The notes under the pieces are model-generated. The model searched no databases, was not told the DNA's origin, and worked only from the letters and a program-made list of their open reading frames with translations. A stretch of DNA of 25,705 bases from Clostridium sp. CAG:167 (lineage in GTDB: Bacteria; Bacillota; Clostridia; Lachnospirales; Lachnospiraceae). Position numbers and translations under genes: made by a program. Shown one piece after another: positions 23,823-25,705 of this stretch. Numbering within the stretch: position 1 is the first letter of the stretch; every line of letters starts with the position of its first letter. Where the stretch lies: assembly GCA_000433735.1 (NCBI GenBank), contig HF998307.1:29588-55292 (forward strand), read 5' to 3'.

Positions 23823-25133
23823 ATGAATAAGAAACAGTTTTCCGGCAAAAGAGTCTTGACTATCATGGCTCTTTTGCTGTTTGCGATTTTGGCGTGGAAC
23901 GAAAAAAGTGTACCGGTTCAGGCAGAAAGCGGAACCATTACATTTTCTACCGCCAGTCAGCAGGTAAAAAAAGGAGCCAAGGTGGTAGTGGTCTGTCAGA
24001 TCATCGCTGCCTCCGAGTTTATGGACGCAGAGTTTGTCATCGACTATGACTCAGAGTATCTCCAGTTTGTGAAAGGTGGCAGCAAAGTACGGGCTTCAGG
24101 CAGTACCCTGGTGGTTTCTTCTACCGGAAACACCACCGCCACTACGAAAAAGACATTTGCTCTGGAGTTTGTAGCACTAAAAAAAGGAACGACGGACCTT
24201 TCTTTGTCCTCTACCGCCAGCGTAACGGATGCCGACGGAAACGCTTTTTCCATCTCCAGCAACCGTCTCACTCTGCAGATTGTGAAAAAAACAGCGGTCC
24301 AGAAGACGGCACCGCCGAAAGTCACCCAGGTGCCGGTAGTAACACCGGCACCGGTTCTCAGCAATAAAAATAAACTGGTGTCTTTGAAGACCACAGCCCT
24401 TAGTATCACGCCGGCTTTTGATCCAGACACTACCGAATATAATGCTACGGTGGACAGTAACACGGACATTTTGTATACCAGTTACCAGACTGAGCAGGAA
24501 AAAGCCATTGTTACCGTGACAGGCAACGAAGATCTGCAGACGGGAAACAACGAAGTGAAGATCCAAGTGACAGCAGAAAACGGCGAGCAGAAGCTTTACC
24601 GGATCCAGGTGAAAAAGGAAACGAAAGAAGAGACAGAACAGCGGGAGAAAAAACAGAATGAAGCAAAGGATACGGCAGATATTTCTTTTTCCATCCGCAA
24701 AAATAACGACAAGATCCTGCTTTCTAATCAGTATGAATTTGAGGTATTAGACCCTTCCGGAGCAGAGAATGTACCGGCAGGCTATGTGCTTTCCAATATC
24801 GAACTGGAGGGGATCACCGTTCCTGCCTATACCATAGAAAATGATCTGGATGGCAACTACCTTCTGCTGTATCTCAAGGGACCATCCGGCAAGCCGTATC
24901 TGTACCAGTATGACAGACAGGAAAAGACGCTGCAGCGTTATACCGGCAGTATGACAGAGAAGGTGAACCGGGGAACTACGGAGCAGAGAGGCGCTGTTAA
25001 TTTTAATAACTACGTGATGGTGGTGATCCTGATTGTACTGGTGGTGGTGATCCTGGTACTTTTGATCGCCATGTTAAAAATGGCCATCCGACGTAAAGAA
25101 GAAAAAAACAAGGGAGATTACCTTGATTTTTAA
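23823..25133 (+). CDS. membrane-anchored cohesin/cadherin-like surface protein
   Basis: The product has 436 residues. The ATG at 23823 has AGGAGGG (23811-23817) just upstream, and the upstream extension to 23751 overlaps the previous gene without a site. A signal peptide (about 1-34, cut near VQAES) leads to a cohesin-like beta domain (about 36-158, SGTITFSTASQQVKKGAKVVV then MDAEFVIDYDSEYLQF). A Pro/Thr linker and a cadherin-like domain follow (about 183-262, TPAFDPDTTEYNATV). A charged region and an unknown segment precede one membrane helix (about 396-420) with a basic inner tail. Cohesin-like domains can mediate protein-protein contact; no dockerin partner is visible here. It follows the wall hydrolase by 10 bases, suggesting co-expression. 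Confidence 0.8.
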   Translation: MNKKQFSGKRVLTIMALLLFAILAWNEKSVPVQAESGTITFSTASQQVKKGAKVVVVCQIIAASEFMDAEFVIDYDSEYLQFVKGGSKVRASGSTLVVSSTGNTTATTKKTFALEFVALKKGTTDLSLSSTASVTDADGNAFSISSNRLTLQIVKKTAVQKTAPPKVTQVPVVTPAPVLSNKNKLVSLKTTALSITPAFDPDTTEYNATVDSNTDILYTSYQTEQEKAIVTVTGNEDLQTGNNEVKIQVTAENGEQKLYRIQVKKETKEETEQREKKQNEAKDTADISFSIRKNNDKILLSNQYEFEVLDPSGAENVPAGYVLSNIELEGITVPAYTIENDLDGNYLLLYLKGPSGKPYLYQYDRQEKTLQRYTGSMTEKVNRGTTEQRGAVNFNNYVMVVILIVLVVVILVLLIAMLKMAIRRKEEKNKGDYLDF

Positions 25134-25195
25134 TAGTATATTTGTTACACTTTCGATAGAACACACAAAGGCGAAGACAGGAAGGAGGGATTCCC

Positions 25196-25579
25196 TTGTA
25201 TATTTCCATTGATTTTGACAGCAATGAAGCGTTGTATATCCAGCTTCGCAACCAGATCATCCTGGCGATTGTGCGGCAGGATCTTACCCAGGGGCAGAAT
25301 CTCCCTTCTGTGCGTGATATGGCAGAACAGATCGGGATCAATATGCACACGGTGAATAAAGCATATTCCGTGCTGCGGCAGGAAGGCTATGTACAGCTGG
25401 ACCATCGCAAAGGAGCCATGGTGTCGGTAGATATGGACAAAGTGAAGGCAATGGTAGAGTTGGATGAGACATTGCAGCTTGTACTAGCCAGAGCTATGTG
25501 CAAGCAGGTAAACCGGGAAGAAGTCCATGAACTGGTGGATCAGATCTATGACCAATATGAGGAATGCAGGAGGAAGTAA
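25196..25579 (+). CDS. GntR-family transcriptional regulator, YtrA type
   Basis: The product has 127 residues. The start is TTG at 25196, supported by AAGGAGGG (25182-25189) 6 bases upstream and by homology from the first residues (MYISIDFDSNEALYIQLRNQI). The winged helix is clear in LPSVRDMAEQIGINMHTV followed by VLRQEGYVQLDHRKGAMV. The short C-terminal part (about 50 residues) is the small helical dimer domain of the YtrA subfamily, without a ligand-binding domain. Such regulators usually control adjacent ABC-transporter genes, but here the next gene is clpC-like, 3 bases away. No regulator-binding repeat was found upstream. Confidence 0.88.
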   Translation: MYISIDFDSNEALYIQLRNQIILAIVRQDLTQGQNLPSVRDMAEQIGINMHTVNKAYSVLRQEGYVQLDHRKGAMVSVDMDKVKAMVELDETLQLVLARAMCKQVNREEVHELVDQIYDQYEECRRK

Positions 25580-25582
25580 TTC

Positions 25583-25705
25583 ATGAAGAGAAACTATACA
25601 GAGCAGGCGGAAAAGGCCATTAGCAAGGCATCCAGGTATGCTGCTAAGATGGGCCGCTCTGTCATTGGAACAGAGCATCTTCTGTATGGACTGGCGGCAG
25701 TATCC
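25583..25705 (+). CDS. ClpC-like ATPase, N-terminal start (partial)
   Basis: The ATG at 25583 is 3 bases after the regulator stop, and AGGAGG lies inside the end of that gene. The 41 visible residues include YTEQAEKAISKASRYAAKMGRSVIGTEHLLYGL, the first half of a Clp N-terminal repeat (ClpC/ClpA type). The rest, with the AAA+ domains, lies outside the window, so whether this is full-length ClpC or a shorter Clp-N protein cannot be judged. Confidence 0.8.
   Translation, partial: MKRNYTEQAEKAISKASRYAAKMGRSVIGTEHLLYGLAAVS

Noticed and set aside
22634..23866. Minus-strand open frame of 410 codons opposite the wall hydrolase
   Set aside because: The plus strand encodes a clear SH3/glucosaminidase protein; the opposite frame has no recognisable domain or start signal.

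Overview
The window looks like a chromosomal segment of an anaerobic, endospore-forming Gram-positive bacterium of the class Clostridia, most likely a Lachnospiraceae-type gut bacterium. The reasons are a clostridial Rnf complex in the order C-D-G-E-A-B, the sporulation regulator SpoIIID, AddAB in place of RecBCD, a DUF1292 protein, strong AGGAGG ribosome binding sites with some TTG and GTG starts, and secreted proteins with SH3, Ig-like and cohesin-like domains. I cannot assign a genus. There is no phage, plasmid or insertion-sequence gene.

Layout. 1-2774: the end of an unidentified gene, a DUF1292 protein, a minus-strand MFS transporter, a ProX-type prolyl-tRNA deacylase and spoIIID with a sigma-E-like promoter and a strong terminator. 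2775-8152: an intergenic inverted repeat, a sigma-A promoter and the six-gene rnf operon, closed by a very large hairpin that reaches back over the rnfB stop codon. 8224-8370: a second nested palindrome. 8395-9075 (minus): a secreted Ig-like domain protein. 9149-11406: a promoter and a two-component system. 11403-11692: a previously unlabelled, highly structured RNA gene with its own promoter and terminator. 11778-13712: glutamine-dependent NAD+ synthetase. 13683-14129 (minus): a small membrane-anchored protein whose 3' end overlaps nadE. 14217-21177: addB and addA. 21193-25133: a methyltransferase, a cell-wall hydrolase with SH3 domains, and a membrane-anchored cohesin/cadherin-like protein. 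25196-25705: a YtrA-type GntR regulator and the start of a clpC-like gene.

How it fits together. The Rnf proteins would form a membrane complex that passes electrons from reduced ferredoxin to NAD+ and pumps ions. NadE makes the NAD+ that Rnf reduces, but adjacency does not show co-regulation. AddAB forms the double-strand-break repair helicase-nuclease. The methyltransferase, wall hydrolase and cohesin-like protein lie tightly downstream of addA and may share its transcript.

The most interesting non-coding features are the roughly 250-nt multi-hairpin RNA gene at 11438-11692, the two large back-to-back palindromes after rnfB, and a perfect 13-nt palindrome between the divergent promoters at 14181-14193. 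No part of this could be checked against a database; family names rest on motif recognition.
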